Below, piece by piece: positions 49,326 through 61,284 of a stretch of 64,000 nucleotides of DNA. A program made the position numbers and the translations under genes. The stretch is from Drosophila miranda (taxonomy: Eukaryota; Arthropoda; Insecta; Diptera; Drosophilidae), in NCBI RefSeq assembly GCF_003369915.1, contig NC_046673.1:13500001-13564000 (forward strand). The letters are read 5' to 3'. The notes under the pieces were generated by a model, which ran no database searches, was not told the origin of the DNA, and saw only the letters and a program-made list of their open reading frames with translations. How positions within the stretch are numbered: the first letter of the stretch is position 1; every line of letters starts with the position of its first letter.

Positions 49326-52300
49326 CGCACAGATCTAAAATTAATTTTGATTATCGGGCATAAAGAGAAAAGAAAAAATAAATGGCTGTTGGTATGATCT
49401 AATACTCCGGAAATAGGAACGACACGGCTTGCTTTTTAGGTTACCCAATCGAAATTTTTGGACTCCAAACTCACCCTTTTGTGCAGAAATTTTTCGAATA
49501 TTTTGTCCATCTTGACTTTGATCCACTTATCCGGTACGAGAATGCGTTACGAGTATACGATTAGTTTCTGTTTCTTTTAGGCTCATATATTTACGTTTTG
49601 GGGGACAGTTTGGCACGGCACCGACGCGAAACAATAGCATAACTACTACTGACCGATTTCTGTATCTCTCCGGTAAAGGCTTCGTTTAGCTGGAATTGGT
49701 CGTATTGCTTATCGGGAATATACAATATACCTTACTGGGAAACCAATAGGCACCCAATCTCTCTCTCTCCCTATCGGTATGTGTTGTCCAATGGGTTGAG
49801 CTAAGGATTGGCCACCGGCAAAAGCCGAAGCTCGCACACTCTTTGCCAGAGATAAACCAATCTTATCTGCCGAATGGAGACGACTGTTTTTCGACCATCT
49901 AGGCATCGGTTGTACTATGGTATATGTTGCATTGAGAGTTGGTTCCACAAACTGTACATGTGTACATGTATAAGAGTAGCACTGAGTTCCGTATTCGATT
50001 CAGGCTCGAATGCCAATCATTTGCGGGCAAAGAGACGTCATCAAAGTGCACAGACGTTATCTTTATAGGTTACACCTTGCTTATCTGACGCGATGGCATG
50101 ACTTTACAGGTTCGGTTCTACTTCCACCAAAAGCACAGAAACAATTAATAATAATAACCATCGACACACACAAAAAATTAGAACCTTCAAAGACCAACTT
50201 TCAATCGAATTGTAAGGTTGTAAACGATCACGAGAACCAAACCGTTATATAGTCCCAACGAGAGAGCCTAATTTCTTCAACTTACATCCGTGCAAGAGAA
50301 CTTTGGGAGCACTACGAGTACGGGTGTAATCCGCTATTGCCCGTGGCCCGTAGTCGGAGTGTTTCTCTTTTGAGGCCTCGCACTCGCAGTCGCACGGCGC
50401 TCTCTTGAGGCGAGACCTGCCCATATCTAAACACATACTGCCAAAAAACGGGAACTGATAAGATTACTATAACAATATCTAAGTGCCCTCACCTCAGCTG
50501 ACTAATCAGAGAGCGAGACCCATCAAAAGGGGAGCCGCACTGAAGTGGCATGTTTGGGTAGCTGGCTGGTAGTTCACTGTACTAGTACTGGTACTCGTAG
50601 CTTTCGTCACCATGATGGAGGGACTTTTTAGCTCTGCCTCCGCCTTACAGAGTCGTCATATCGCAATCCATAAACATTGCTTCGATATCAGATGGATATC
50701 TGGCGGGGCTACAGCCCTCAGTTTTACAACATTGCATTTCACAATTATTATACTTGCTTGGGTCATAGAGTAAAACAAACTTCTTACGAGTAGAAATTGC
50801 TAATCTTTTTTTGTTCGCTGCCGAAGTTTCAAATACTCTTATTGGTTCGATGAGAAGGCATAAAAATAATGTCTCGATCTGTAAACTGTGATTTCTACAT
50901 ATCCACTTAATCTAATCTTAAAGCTAGTCGTTTCCAAGATATGATATAAATAGTCCTTATATTTCTGTAATACATATATTTCAGATTGAAAGACTTCACA
51001 TATTTATGTCTTGTTTGGTTTTGGTTCCTTTTTGGGTATATTATATCCAAATAAAACTTTTAATCAATGAAAAAAAAACTATACACAATATATTCCGAAT
51101 ACCATGTGGATTTAATTTCACTTCAAAAGAATATTACTATTTCGATTATTACATGATAATGGGAGGGTGTTTCAACAGTTTGGCTTAGTGGCTTAGGACT
51201 TAGGGATTAGGCCTATATGATCCTTGGGTGAACACATACCATTTTGCTTGTGATTAAATATAGGTGTTTCGAGTGTTCTCTGCCGCGCACCGAATGCGCC
51301 CGAGATCCTGACTGAACGAGCGCTTATTCGTACAAGAAAAATATATTGAATTTTATTGTTCACATATAATGCGGCGAGGGGATATATGTGTTTTCCTGTT
51401 ATATACAAGGTTCACTGGAAAGAGAAGCCTTCCATGCGCAAACTGATCTATCGGCAAACTGTCGAAGAATCGTTGATAGCGATACAACTAACAATGATAT
51501 ATAAACATTTGTATGTGCGCCTGCCTGCCCCATGCATATAGCATACGACGTACAACCCATACCCATACCCAGCCAGGCGACTTAAATACTTATAGATATT
51601 GTTAAATGCGTGCAAATACTTGGCACAGGGACAGGGAGCTGTCTACCACTCATAAATAATTCGAAAAGAGAGTTCTCGGTCAGCATACTTTTTTAGCAAC
51701 AAGAAATAAGAGTACATGTACTACCCCATAGGAACGATCGCCCTCAAACAGGAGGGAGCTCTCTCTCTCTGGAGGCTCTCAAAGCTCTCCTAACCCGTCT
51801 TTCGTGGACTGCTGTCAGCGATTTGACATTAGCCAAAGAGAGATAAAGTTGATAACAATATCTTATCGTGTAGCATTGAATCAAACACACATACTCGTAC
51901 TCTGAAATTTAAGCAACTGTATCTGGACTTGACTCATTCGCGATGATAGCGTCTGTTGTGTCTGAGGCGCACAGTCGATGGCTAAACAATTTTGCTTGGC
52001 TAATACTTTGGCAGCTTTGCCCGTACGTTCCCGGACAACATTGTTCCAGTCAAAAGGTAACTATAAACAAATGGAAAAGCTATCTATTGATGGCCAGAAA
52101 TACCCATGCTCACCATGCTACGAGCATGCATATGACCAGCGTGATTCATTCCCCATTTGGGTTTTCTTGCCCCCAAATTGATTGATCAGTCGTAAATTGG
52201 CTTGGAGCCTTACACATGTTTTGATTTGTTTCGATTGCGAGTGCACCCATTCGTATGGAAAGCATGTGAGAAAGTTGTACATCTGGAAGTGCACATAAAA

Positions 52301-52565
52301 TATTTTTAGATCTGAAAATATAGAGGGTTGCACAAGTAACATGCCTGATGGTTATCGTTACATTGAATTCTACACTGAATGGATTTTATTGGGATGTATC
52401 CCTTCCGTTTTTTAGATCGATTTGTTCCTTGCATGAACCGTTTAGGGTCTTACGTTTGGATTATAATTCCCTACCATATTATATACATCACTAATTGCCT
52501 TCCTCTTTTTATATTACTAATACTCACATACCTTTCTCGTAATTAGTAATTGTATTTGTATTTTT

Positions 52566-53600
52566 ATACCCGATACTCAAAATGAGTATTGGGGTATATT
52601 AGATTTGTGGTAAAAGTGGATGTGTGTAACGTCCAGAAGGAATCGTTTCAGACCCCATAAAGTATATATATTCTTGATCAGCATCAATAGCCGAGTCGAT
52701 TGAGCCCTGTCCGTCTGTCCGTCTGTCCGTCCCCTTCAGCGCCTAGTGCTCAAAGACTATAAGAGATAGAGCAACGTTGTTTTGGATCCAGACTTCTGTG
52801 ATATGTCACTGCTACAAAAATATTTCAAAACTTCGCCCCGCCCACTTCCGCCCCCACAAAAGACGAAAATTTGTGGCATCCACATTTTTAAGGATACGAT
52901 AAAACCGCAGAATCGTAGAGGATTACTATATGTTCTAGAGTGTAAAATCTCAACCAGATCGTATAATTATTATAGCCAGAATCAAGAAAACAATTTCATT
53001 CTTTCTCGCTCTGTCTCTCTCTAACACACAGGCTTCATGGTCGGTTTTGCCAATTGCAAAATATGAGTTCAAGGATCTCAGAACCTATAAAAGCCAGAGC
53101 AACCAGATTTGGTATCCACACTCCTGTGATATCGGACCTTGACCGTTTCGTGTCCAAATTTCGCCACACCCCCTTCCGCCCCCGCAAAGGACGAAAATCT
53201 GGGGCATCCACAAATCTCAGAGACTATTAAGGCTAGAGTAACCAAATTTGGTATCCGCACTTCTGTTAGATCTCACTATAAAACGTATATCTCAGAATTT
53301 CGACCCACCCCCTTCCGCCCCCACAAAGGACGCAAATCTGTTGCATCCACAATATTGCAGATTCGAGAAAACTAAAAACGCAGAATCATAGATAACGACC
53401 ATATCTATCAGATTGCTGAATCTGGTTTAGATCAGATAATTTTTATAGCCAAAAGGAACAAATCAATTTGCAGTGGCTACGCAGCGCCCGACGTCACGCT
53501 CAGACTGATTTTCTGTCTCTCTCGCACGCACTCTTTGTCGTGTCGTTTAATATTAGCGGCGTCTGCCGGAGGAGAGTTATACTGACTTAGTATCGGGTAT
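52566..53600 (-). repeat. Near-complete DINE-1/mini-me-like element with inverted ends
   Basis: The element is bounded by perfect 12-bp inverted words, ATACCCGATACT at 52,566-52,577 and AGTATCGGGTAT at 53,589-53,600. It contains GTCC/GTCT tetranucleotides at 52,708-52,731, the hallmark proto-microsatellite of mini-me elements. A block around 'cccccttccgcccccacaaagga' occurs three times internally (52,833, 53,161 and 53,300), so the body has been amplified in place. It has no coding capacity and would be non-autonomous. Confidence 0.65.
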
Positions 53601-53660
53601 AACTGTAGAGTTGCGGTGTACGCAGCAACTCACAACGTTCCCCCTCGTTAATGCTTGCTT
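53601..53660 (-). repeat. Inverted fragment of the 251-bp repeat
   Basis: CACAACGTTCCCCCTCGTTA at 53,631-53,650 is the reverse complement of the 'aataa(c/t)gagggggaacgtt' part of the 251-bp repeats. It abuts the 52.6-kb element, supporting the view that the 251-bp unit and the DINE-like body belong to one larger family. Confidence 0.6.
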
Positions 53661-54594
53661 AGTTCTTTTAGTAAGTTTAGTTCTAATTTTCCTCGAATAT
53701 AAGTCTAACACGTCGCGCGTCATGCGGTAGCGCCGCTCGTTCAGCTGGGCGGGAGGAGGTCTGCGTTCCTGTCTGGGATCCGTGCCTTCTGCGGGTGTCG
53801 CATGGGCCACTTGACGATACAGTCATGGCATATCAACGTCAGAGTATAAAACAAATACAAAAAGATACTCGTATGCACTACAAATATCTGACCATATCTT
53901 ACATACATACATATATTGTATGCATGTACTATATATAATTTTGTATATATATAATATTGATAACACTATTTCGCCGATATTTCAGGCAAAGCTTGTCAAT
54001 GATTTTATTATTATATGTACATATGCACTCACACGTACCTGGGCGACGGTTTCGCTTTCGTGAGAGGCCGGTCGTAGGACATCGAACTGGAAATGGTGTG
54101 TCACCATCATCGATTCGAGCAATTCCAGATAGCTTAGTCACTTCCACTGATTTAGTGGGCGCGATTATTACTATTTTCAATTGGGCAGTACCATTGTCTG
54201 GCAGTGTGAGGCCTGAAGTCTGGGTATGCATTTTTATAATGGGTTCTTTTTGATAATGGGTTCCATAAAAACAAAGTAACTAATGGAAATTATTTAAAAA
54301 AAAGAGAAGGGGCAGTCTTACCTCAATTCTTTGGAGCATCTGATTCTGACGGATTTGGAGTCTTTACATCTCGGACTTTGTGCCGTTTACCAATTGATTG
54401 GATAGATACCAGTCCAGATAGATATCCATCAGTCAGTCTTAAACTATGATTTATAGGCCAGAGGATGGGTTAAGCTTCCCAATAAGCCTTTAGCCGTGGG
54501 TAACCATTATCATCATATACAGTTTATCTGTCATAAGGCATCAATCTATACCAAATGGAACTAATTATTACTCATTTAAAGGTAAAGGCTATCT

Positions 54595-55215
54595 CTCTTC
54601 TCTCCATCAGAGGGCGCACACTGCACTAGGGAGAAAGTGTAGGAGGGAGGGATTGAGTAGCATCATTTGCTCCTTCTAGTTATAATAAATTTGAAATACA
54701 CTTGTGCAGGTTCGATATCACGGGAGTGTGGATACCAAATTTGATTGCTCTAGCTCTTATAGTATCTGAGATCTAGGCGCTCACTTTTTGCGATAGGCAA
54801 AGCCGACCATGAAACGTGTGTGTTAGAGAGAGACAGCGCGAGAGAAAATTAAATTGTTTTCTTCATTATGGCTATGATAATGATACGATCTGGTTCAGAT
54901 CCTGTAGTCTAGAAGATATAGTCATTCTCTACGATCCTGCGGTTTTCTCGTATCTTTTAAATTGTGGATGCCACAGATTTTTGAGGGGGTGGGGCGAAGT
55001 TTTTAAACACATATCGCAAAAGTCTGAATACAAAATGTCGTTGCTCTAGCTTTAATGATCTCTGAGATCTAGGTGTTCATCGGGAGGAACAGACAGACAT
55101 GGTTATATCGACTCGGTCATTTATGCTGATCAAGAATATATATACTTTATGAGGTGGGAAACGCTAACTTCTGGGTGTGACACACATCCACTTTCAACTC
55201 TTTAAGTATCGGTTA
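54595..55215 (+). repeat. DINE-1-like repeat copy
   Basis: It starts with CCATCAGAGGGCGC (54,604-54,617), then shares 'cattatggctat', 'gatctggttcagatcctgtagtct', 'gtggatgccacagatttt', 'gctgatcaagaatatata' and 'gacacacatccactt' with the 48.9-kb copy and runs in the same direction. It is diverged by many substitutions and small indels. Confidence 0.65.
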
Positions 55216-55674
55216 TAAAAACCAAGAGCATTGATGGAGTAACATTTATATAGAACCTCTTAGTGGAATTCAATTTTATTTTAATTTCATTGCATATTTT
55301 TGGGTAGCTATAAGTATAAGTGAGTATTATTGTTATTTTTTAACTACTCTCAAAGTTTTATTCATACAAACAGATTCCCAGGTAAAAGTATTTTGTTTTT
55401 AATTAACAAAAAAATAAGTATACTGATTATACATATATTAAGCACCACAATAAATCTCATAAATTCTAAAAAAAATCACATAAATACTTTGAACACAATA
55501 TTAATGTTTTTTATTTATTTATACTATTGTAGACTTAAATAAATCATAAGTTAAAACCATAATTATACCCAATAAGGCCTTCAGGGTGTCAAAAAAAAAA
55601 ATGTACATATATTAGATAATAAAGAAGTATAAAATTAGTTGACAGCTGTAATTTATAGTCTGTTATCTTTTCAG

Positions 55675-55834
55675 TTGAAAATCGTCTCATTAAAGAAAAG
55701 GAAAATCTACTGGCAAGAGAGTCCAGAGCTCAACGACCTTCATTTATTTTAGAAGCCTATTAAAGAACAGCTGCAATGGGTGGTAATCGAATTGGTATAA
55801 TGCTGCTGTTGCTACTACACCTACTGATTATACG
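55675..55834 (+). other. Two possible orphan exons upstream of P4-ATPase copy B
   Basis: After a good acceptor (TTATCTTTTCAG ending at 55,674) a 28-codon open stretch (ENRLIKEKENLLARESR...EAY) ends at TAA 55,761-55,763. Twelve bases later, at 55,776, ATGGGTGGTAATCG opens a 19-codon signal-peptide-like stretch (MLLLLLHLLII) ending at a GTTAGT donor at 55,835. No partner exons were found. They may be a relic gene, exons of a transcript I could not reconstruct, or chance. Confidence 0.25.
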
Positions 55835-56446
55835 GTTAGTGCCCACCAGATATCAAGCGGATTTGATATGGGAATCTTAAATAGCCGCTAGATAACTTTA
55901 ATCAATTTCGAACAGAACCAAAGGCTGATAGACGGGCACGAAAAAAATTCCAAAGAGGTTCATGGGGGCTTGGGCATGGGTCGTGTAAGATCCTTGGATC
56001 GTGAAAGAGTGATGAGGAGGAGAATCTAATCGAAAGATAATCGTAGATACTCCACAAGTAGTGGACTCCGAAAGTGTAGAGCTAATCTATCGTCACCGGA
56101 AATTCAAATCATTTATTAAATGGAACAACAATAAAAACATATCAAAACAAAACATATGGATTGGATACCCTTCTGACAGTCCACTTACAGTTCAATAAAC
56201 ACTCGAAGTGTTTATAAATACATGCCATTATTGGGTCCTAATCAAACTGGGCAATTTCGGTGGCAATTTTTCGCCAATCCACGATTGCCCAAGAGTCAGT
56301 CTTTCTTTTGTCCCAGAAGGTAGCACGCGTGCGCACGTAAATCTCTACGATTATAATGATTTAAACTAAATAAAATCTGAAAGAACATCTATAAAGTAGA
56401 CATATATGTAGATAGATAGATAGATATATTATTAAATAGTTGTGAT

Positions 56447-59400
56447 ATGGGTTCATCCAAGAAGAAGCTCGCTGATCCCCTACGGATACAAATCGGTGGT
56501 GGTGGCATCAATGGTGACCCCAAACAGCAGTCGCAGCCCCTCAATCGTGTGACGACTACCAAGTACACCTGGCTGACATTCCTGCCCCTCAACTTTTACG
56601 AACAGTTCCGCAGAGCGGTCTACTTTTACTTTCTGATCATCACAATCGTCTCATTCTTCGTGAGTAAGTTTTGTGCACATTTTAAGCATGCCCAAACTAA
56701 TCGTAATCTTCTATTCCAAAAACAGATGATACGATATCTCCGCTTGTTTCATTGATTCCTTTGCTGTTTGTTATGGTCATAACAGCCCTAAAAGAGGGCC
56801 TGGAGGACCTCTCACGCTCAAGGAGTGATAAAATTGTCAACACTGCCAGAGGTACATATTCTTTATAGTCAAGGGAAATTTATTCATCCGTATGCTGCCG
56901 TTCCTTTCCAGTCACCGTCATCCGCAATGGCCAGGAGCAGTGCATCGACTCTCAATTCATTGTACCCGGCGATCTTGTGGTTGTGACCAGCAATGGCGAC
57001 ATACCCTGCGACCTGGTGCTCCTCCAGTCATCGCGAACAGACAACAAGTGCTTCATTACCACCGCCAATCTGGATGGCGAAACGAATCTGAAGACCATCT
57101 TTTCCCCAACGAACTACACGCTCGCCATGGAGGGCTGCATTGTGTGCGAGGCACCAACCCCGGATCTCTACAGCTTCAATGGACGGCTAGAGCCGGAGAG
57201 TGATGCCCAGGCCCTTCCCTTGACGCTTGAGAATCTGCTGTTGCGTGGCGTTCGTGTGAAGGGCACGGAGCGTATAGTGGGCTGTGCCATCTACACGGGA
57301 ATGCACACCAAGCTGCAGCTGAACAGCCGCTATACGGGCAACAAGTCCGCCTCCAGCGAGAAGTACATCAACAAATTCATGGTGGCTCTCATCCTAGGCA
57401 TGATAGTCGTTGTGGTAATACTATACATGATCGAACGGCACAAGGAGGCCAAAGTGGTGCCGACAATGCCGTACCTGGGACCGCCGCCGAACTTCAATTC
57501 GTTCTGGCAAATCTTCGAGGACTTCCTGTCCTTTCTGCTGCTGTTCAACTACATGGTGCCGATATCCGCCTACATGAACATCGAGCTTTATCGCATAGCC
57601 GGCGCGCACTTCATGCAATCCGATCTGCATTTGTACGACGAGGAGACCGATCAGCCCTGCCAGGTGAATGCCTCCAATCTGAACGAGGAGTTGGGACAGG
57701 TCAACATTCTGTTCTCGGATAAGACCGGCACTCTCACCAAAAACCTCATGAACTTTCTCAAATGCTATGTGGCTGGCAGGGACTACCATCTGCACAGGAC
57801 CCAGCTCTATTCGCCAGCTTCCGATGAGAAGTTTGATCTGGAAATGCTGGAGGTAAGGGGCTTAGCATTGATAATGTGATCGCAAATAAGGTTTCGATTC
57901 ACTTACAGACGGAGACCATCAAGTTCTTTGAGGCTTTGACCATCTGCCATACGGTGGAACTGCTGCCGCTATTAGGTGAGGGCTGCTCCCCCGAAGCAGG
58001 ACTATCCGAAAAGAGTAGCCTTATGTCGACTGGTGATGTTGTGGGCCGATACCAGGCCTCCAGTCCCGACGAGAAGGCCCTGCTCGAGGGTTGTGCCAAT
58101 TTGGGTTTGGTTTTCGAGGGCTGCCACAGCAATCGCCTACGCATTCGTCGCTATCCAAATGGAGAGGAGCTGCAGTACGAGCGTCTTCATGTGCTCGAAT
58201 TTAGCTCGGAACGGAAGCGTATGAGTGTCATCGTTCGGGATCGGCAGGGCACCATCTGGCTGTATAGCAAGGGTGCCGAAAGCATCATCTTTCCGCGCTG
58301 CAACAGGAGTCCCGAGCTGGCTCGGACCGATGCACAGATCACGGAATATGCTAAGCAGGGTCTGCGCACTCTGGCCGTGGCCAGACGCATCCTCACCGAG
58401 GAGGAATACACAAGCTTCATGGCCCAATACAGGAATTCAAATATACAGCTGGACAACAGGAAGGACCTCATAGCGAAGTGCTACGAAACTGTGGAAATCG
58501 GACTCGATCTGCTTGGGGCCACTGCTTTGGAGGATGCCCTGCAGGATAATGTGGGCGAGACAATGGGTGCTTTGAGGGCTGCGGGCCTAAAGATATGGGT
58601 ACTCACTGGCGACAAGGTGGAGACCGCCTTCAACATTGGCATCGCCTGCCAGCACATATCCCCCGGCGCACGGGTACACTATATGGTAAATTTGGCCGAA
58701 CAACCGAAGCTACTGTCACGGCTCGGAGAGATTGATGCTGCCATCGGAAAGCACTCAGAGGATGCCCTGGTGATTGATGGCGTCACGGTGGCCGCCCTGC
58801 TGACACACACGCCCAACGAGTTTGCTGATGTGGCCCTCAAATGTGGAGCCGTACTGTGCTGCCGCCTAAGTCCGCTGCAGAAGAGCGAAATTGTGACACT
58901 AATCAAGCGAAGGAAGAAGAGCCACATCACGGCTGCCATTGGAGATGGAGCAAACGATGTGTCCATGATACAGGAGGCGCACATTGGCATTGGGATCGCG
59001 GGGCGTGAGGGTAAGCAGGCGGCACGCAGTGCGGACTATGCGATTGCCAAGTTCGAGATGCTACAGCGTCTGCTCCTCGTCCATGGGCACTACAACTCGG
59101 AGCGACTGGCCTTCCTGGTGCTCTTCTACTGCTACAAGAATATCATCATCACTGGGTGCATGGCCCTGTTCCAGGTCTACGATCTGTATTCGGCCACAAA
59201 TGTGTACAACTCTCTGTTTTTGTGGCTGTTCGATATTGTCTATATCTCGTTCAGTTTTACCATTTTGGCTATATCCGATAAGCCGTACAGCGAGGAGACG
59301 CTTCTTAGGTAAGTCCTTAGGTATTGGTTGGAATCGTACGTCTGTATATCCTTTTGGTGTCTCTCTCTCTCTTTAGATATCCAGAACTTTACAAGCGACT

Positions 59401-59902
59401 GTCCCATAACAAGCAGACATCGTGGGGAATCTTCAGCATGTGGATACTCAATGGTGCTCTCCAGTGTCTCATTATATTCTACTTTGCCTATGCCGTACTC
59501 AATGACGACAATGTAGTGTACAATGTGGGGCAGACCGCTGGTTTCCAGACCTTTGGCACCATGCTCATAACTATTATTGTGATTGTGGGCAACCTGAAGC
59601 TCCTGCTGGTGGCCCACTACATGACCTACCTGAACTTTGCCATTATTGTGGCCTCCATTGGCGCCTTTATGCTGACAACGTACCTCTACAATCTGCTTAC
59701 TAGCTCGGAGCTCTACTTGGTCTACAATCTGCTGCTGGGCTCTTTGCCCATTTGGCTATATACGATCATATGCTCGGTGACTTGTTTATTACCCGATTTC
59801 ACAATAAAGGTCGTTAAGGATATGCTCAGGCAACCAACGTCGCCATCCGACATAAAGCGAGCACCAAATGAATGCGACAATCCTAAAGATGTGAATGTCT
59901 GA
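56447..59902 (+). CDS. P4-ATPase (phospholipid flippase), copy B
   Basis: Five coding exons: 56447-56663, 56726-56851, 56912-57852, 57909-59308 and 59377-59902, complete at 1069 residues with start MGSSKKKLADP. Motifs present: DGET (A domain), [37 protein letters not shown] and the C-terminal helices. In M4 the P4 signature reads PISA instead of PISL. It is a clear paralogue of copy A, with four introns at the same sites and phases, but it lacks four further introns and the large disordered insertion. The length is typical of the family, and it is probably the equivalent of the X-linked fly flippase gene near TH1, but I cannot confirm that. Its 3' UTR is very short, and TH1 follows on the same strand. 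Confidence 0.92.
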
Positions 59903-59924
59903 GAAACTTTTATAAAGAATAATG

Positions 59925-59930
59925 AATAAA
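59925..59930 (+). terminator. Poly(A) signal for P4-ATPase copy B
   Basis: AATAAA only 23 nt after the stop codon at 59,902. Confidence 0.6.
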
Positions 59931-59977
59931 AAGAATACAAATAAGATTGCATGTCTTACGGGGGGGTACTCTATGAT

Positions 59978-60150
59978 TTTTCCATGATGTGGATGCCACT
60001 GTTCGCTATTTGAGAGGGTTTTAGGGCACAATTACTAATAAAAAAGATGTTAAAGTATGATATCACTGGAGTCTGCTTTGTTGCTCTTTTAGTCTCTGAA
60101 AACTGGGATTTCTCGAATCGGTTATTGATGCTGATCAAGAATATATATCT
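59978..60150 (+). repeat. Partial DINE-1-like repeat copy
   Basis: It shares 'gtggatgccac', 'gatatcactggagtctg', 'ttgctctttta...tctctgaaaactg' and 'ttgatgctgatcaagaatatatat' with the copies at 48.9 and 54.6 kb, with internal deletions. Confidence 0.6.
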
Positions 60151-61099
60151 TTCCATTTGACTTTTGAAGAGATTCTAAAATTAGGCGAATAAAGGTATTG
60201 GCGCACTCTGTTTTTACGAGTAATGAGTAATTTGCCCATCTGTTCATTTTCTTTTGGACAAGGATTTTTGGACTAGTTCTGGTTCTGAGGAACTGTCCAA
60301 TATTCAATCTAGAAATCTCTGAAACTTAGAATAAAGAGCGGTAAGTTCGTACAACCCAAACCTCATCAATGATAGGATTTCACATCGCCCCACCATCGCT
60401 CCACCAACTAACATACATATGTGGTACGTACATATGTATCATCTCAACCACACTTCGTCCACCGCCACCACATCTCACTAACAGTCGTTAATTTAAAATA
60501 AAAGATGTGTTTTGTCTCATGCTATCTCTGTACTTCATATCAGAGAGATGGTGAAGTCTTAATAGTTGTTCGTTACATTCTGAACCCTCTCTAGGTAATT
60601 CCCCTTGCAGCCTTCTTAGAGATGCGCTTTTTGTATCGATAAGACCATATCACATTTATGGCGATAGTGGAACGAGTAAAATGCATGTACAGAAGCAATT
60701 TCTACATTTATACAAATACTATCGAATACCGACTGGTGATTTTTCATAACTGCCCAACAAAAAGTGGTCTTGTCCAGCTTCAGACGGGTTCTTGTCAAAA
60801 TTATATATATTGTCGATATATTGATACATCTATATACTCACATCTCTATACTAAACATATGGTCACACTACAAAAAAAAATTTGACCTATTGCGCTACTT
60901 GTTTTTTGTTTGACTTATTTCGCTAAAACCTCTTTTACGCAAAATGCAATAAAAGCAAGTATTAAGAATACACCAGTTAAATAGAAAATTGATTCATCAA
61001 TCGTATAAAATTATGATGGCATAACTAAATGTTCTATATAGCTAGTAATATTCGACGGAATATCAAAAACGAAGAATATGTAAAATATAACTTAAATTC

Positions 61100-61212
61100 G
61101 TCAGTATATTTTTGGTATATTTTGAAAATGAGGCGGTATGTTTCGGTATATTTCTGAGGGTCGGACGGTATATTTTATCGATAAGTCCGCGGTCACACTG
61201 ATGGTCACACTA
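61100..61212 (+). promoter_or_regulatory. TH1 core promoter: Motif 6 array, DRE and two Motif 1 sites
   Basis: Four GGTATATTT/AGTATATTT words fitting Ohler Motif 6 lie at about 61,103-61,175. A perfect DRE (TATCGATA) at 61,176-61,183 and two Motif 1 sites (GGTCACACT) at 61,190-61,200 and 61,202-61,212 follow. This combination defines a constitutive, TATA-less housekeeping promoter in flies, as expected for a general elongation factor. The start site probably lies between about 61,200 and 61,260. Confidence 0.75.
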
Positions 61213-61284
61213 CAAAAAAAAAATTTGCTAAACAAAATAAGTCAAAAGTGAATATTTGTTAATGTGCATTCGATTTTCCGAAAA

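Larger units (their letters stand above)
45654..56446. other. Repeat-rich gap between the two divergent P4-ATPases
   Basis: About 10.8 kb. It holds the missing 5' end and promoter of copy A, a (GTT)n tract, several members of a dispersed repeat family (48.0-49.3, 52.6-53.7 and 54.6-55.2 kb), a CRE-like pair at 47,159-47,178 and two possible orphan exons at 55.7-55.8 kb. The 49.4-52.5 kb part shows no gene and no repeat I can name. Confidence 0.6.
59903..61284. other. Intergenic region between P4-ATPase B and TH1
   Basis: It contains a partial DINE-1-like copy (about 59,978-60,150), a DRE at 60,634-60,641, an upstream Motif 1 block at 60,860 and the TH1 promoter array at 61,100-61,212. No ORF of note. 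Confidence 0.7.

Noticed and set aside
55330-55542. 70-codon plus-strand ORF in AT-rich DNA
   Set aside because: Its composition is almost entirely Ile, Asn, Leu, Lys and Phe, as expected from AT-rich non-coding sequence.
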